A stretch of DNA of 57,848 nucleotides from IMG/VR virus record IMGVR_UViG_3300042543_000614, positions 1 to 57,848 of that record; one strand, written 5' to 3'. Made by a program: the position numbers and the translations under genes. The DNA is from a virus. Below are positions 57,101-57,848 of this stretch, piece after piece; the first letter of the stretch is position 1, and each line of letters starts with the position of its first letter. A model generated the notes under the pieces. The model made no database searches. It saw only the letters and a list, made by a program, of their open reading frames with translations, and had not been told where the DNA came from.

Positions 57101-57328
57101 GTGCCCACTCTCCTGCCAGACGCAATGGTGCGGCGCCTGTTGGGTGCACGTTTGGGCGTGATTATGCAGCAGCGGGGCGTCAGCCAGCAGCAGCTGGCGC
57201 AGCACCTGGAGGTGCACCGCAGCGCCGTGAGCCGCTGGTGCTCCGGCGAGCGGGATCCCAACCCAGGCCAGCTGCGATCGATCTGCCTGCTGCTGGCGAT
57301 CGATCCGGCCCTGCTGCTGGGGCTCTGA
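57101..57328 (+). CDS. XRE-type helix-turn-helix regulator
   Basis: A 75-aa protein that is one XRE/Cro-C1 domain: LGVIMQQRGVSQQQLAQHLE, VHRSAVSRWCSGERDPNPGQ, LRSICLLLAIDPALLLG. Both recognition-helix and flanking helices are present; there is no dimerisation or cleavage domain. Start GTG 57101 (or ATG 57125). It diverges from the DUF2213 gene, so it may control the head operon or be a Cro/C1-like immunity factor. Its stop touches the stop of the convergent 54-aa gene. Confidence 0.75.
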   Translation: MPTLLPDAMVRRLLGARLGVIMQQRGVSQQQLAQHLEVHRSAVSRWCSGERDPNPGQLRSICLLLAIDPALLLGL

Positions 57329-57493
57329 TCAGCGCTTGGCCGGGGGCTGGCCCTGGCGAGCAGTGGCCAAAGGGGGTGTCTGCTGGAGGCGCAGCATCAC
57401 CGTGGTCTCCACGGCCACGTTGGCCCAGTCGATGGGCTCGCCATCGGCCCGGGGGGCCTCGGGGATAGAGCTGGGGGTCTGGGGGGTGCTCAT
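57329..57493 (-). CDS. Hypothetical 54-aa protein
   Basis: A short Pro-rich unknown (MSTPQTPSSIPEAPRADGEP, then WANVAVETTVMLRLQQTPPL). ATG 57493 overlaps the stop of the Cys-motif gene (ATGA), supporting translation. Confidence 0.6.
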   Translation of the reverse strand: MSTPQTPSSIPEAPRADGEPIDWANVAVETTVMLRLQQTPPLATARQGQPPAKR

Positions 57494-57848
57494 CGGGCCA
57501 GGGTGGTGCATTGCATCCGGAGGGCATCGATCCGGACCTCCAGGATGTTGGCAGCGGCATCACGGCGCCGGCTGCCACCAAGGCGTTGCCGCGGCCCGAC
57601 GGCCAGGCCGGCGGCTTCCTTTCCCCGTACCGGAGCAATGCCCCGCTGGGCGCGGCACTCCTTCGGCAGAGAGATGCAGGCGTTCCCGCAGCTGTAGCCC
57701 GTGCGGCACTGCCGCTTGAGAGCGTCGATTCGCTCCTGCAGGCTGTCGGCCCGGGGCCGCTTGCGCAGACCCAGGGCCTCCAGCTCCTGCTCTACAGCGG
57801 CAAACACGTCCCGCTCCAGCTCCTGCCGCACCTTCGTTTCAGATTCGC
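57490..57848 (-). CDS. Cys-motif protein, partial at window edge
   Basis: At least 113 aa from GTG 57831; the frame stays open to the edge, so the true start may lie outside (or past base 1 if the molecule is circular). It carries the same motif as the 929-aa polyvalent protein: RIDALKRQCRTGYSCGNACI with C-x5-C-x3-C-x6-C, preceded by the same DSLQERIDALK lead-in. The rest is helical with a second RIDALRMQC near the C-terminus, which may be a decayed repeat. Function unknown; possibly a virion protein that shares a partner with the polyvalent protein. Confidence 0.65.
   Translation of the reverse strand, partial: ESETKVRQELERDVFAAVEQELEALGLRKRPRADSLQERIDALKRQCRTGYSCGNACISLPKECRAQRGIAPVRGKEAAGLAVGPRQRLGGSRRRDAAANILEVRIDALRMQCTTLAR

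Noticed and set aside
1-57848. tRNA genes
   Set aside because: No cloverleaf with a convincing anticodon stem and TTCRA-type T-loop was noticed on either strand; a covariance-model scan would be needed to exclude one fully.

Overview
The window is a GC-rich, gene-dense tailed-phage genome (or complete prophage). It reads as a siphovirus of a cyanobacterium, probably a Synechococcus/Cyanobium-type host. The phage identity rests on terminase, portal, Mu gpF-like, DUF2213, structural-cement, DUF2184-type capsid, head-completion, tail-tube, tape-measure, tail-tip and fibre genes in canonical order. The cyanobacterial host is an inference from two small NblA-like proteins, a cyanobacterial-looking sigma-70 factor, an endolysin with a cyanobacterial-style N-terminal domain, and scattered GCGATCGC palindromes. 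No tRNA, CRISPR array, DNA polymerase, helicase, primase or convincing integrase was seen.

Layout. The late genes are nearly all on the minus strand. Read in transcription order they wrap across the window edges: ParB-like, HTH and terminase genes (12.1-8.8 kb), portal (6.8 kb), a 929-aa protein joining a Cys motif, an LPD1 metalloprotease-like domain and a J-domain (4.8 kb), and a gpF-like head protein (2.0-0.6 kb). They continue from the right edge (57.8 kb) with a second Cys-motif protein, DUF2213, cement protein, capsid, head-tail connectors, tail tube, tail-assembly chaperone with a lambda-type frameshift site (47.6-46.6 kb), tape measure, tail tip, fibre, and finally a lysis cassette (29.5-27.2 kb). 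The order is what a circular molecule opened inside the head module would give.

Non-structural regions. A plus-strand cassette (6.9-8.8 kb; sigma factor, LexA-like wHTH, two NblA-like proteins) sits between terminase and portal behind a promoter with an inverted repeat. A minus-strand early operon (19.7-13.1 kb) of tightly overlapping small genes begins with a winged-helix protein that is probably the replication initiator and carries a palindrome cluster in its coding sequence. It also encodes a dATP/dGTP hydrolase-like protein and a Pol-X-like nucleotidyltransferase, and ends in very small ORFs joined by a repeated stop/Shine-Dalgarno/start module. A plus-strand operon (20.1-27.1 kb) carries an ERF annealing protein, a DUF2303 protein, a PD-(D/E)XK-like nuclease, several unknowns and an M15 endolysin. 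Between these divergent operons lies a three-hairpin sequence ending in an intrinsic terminator, probably a small RNA.

Regulators are scattered: sigma factor, LexA-like wHTH, ParB-like, HTH protein, KilA-N protein with a shortened paralogue, and an XRE protein isolated among head genes. Function calls come from motif recognition by eye and gene order; no database search was possible.
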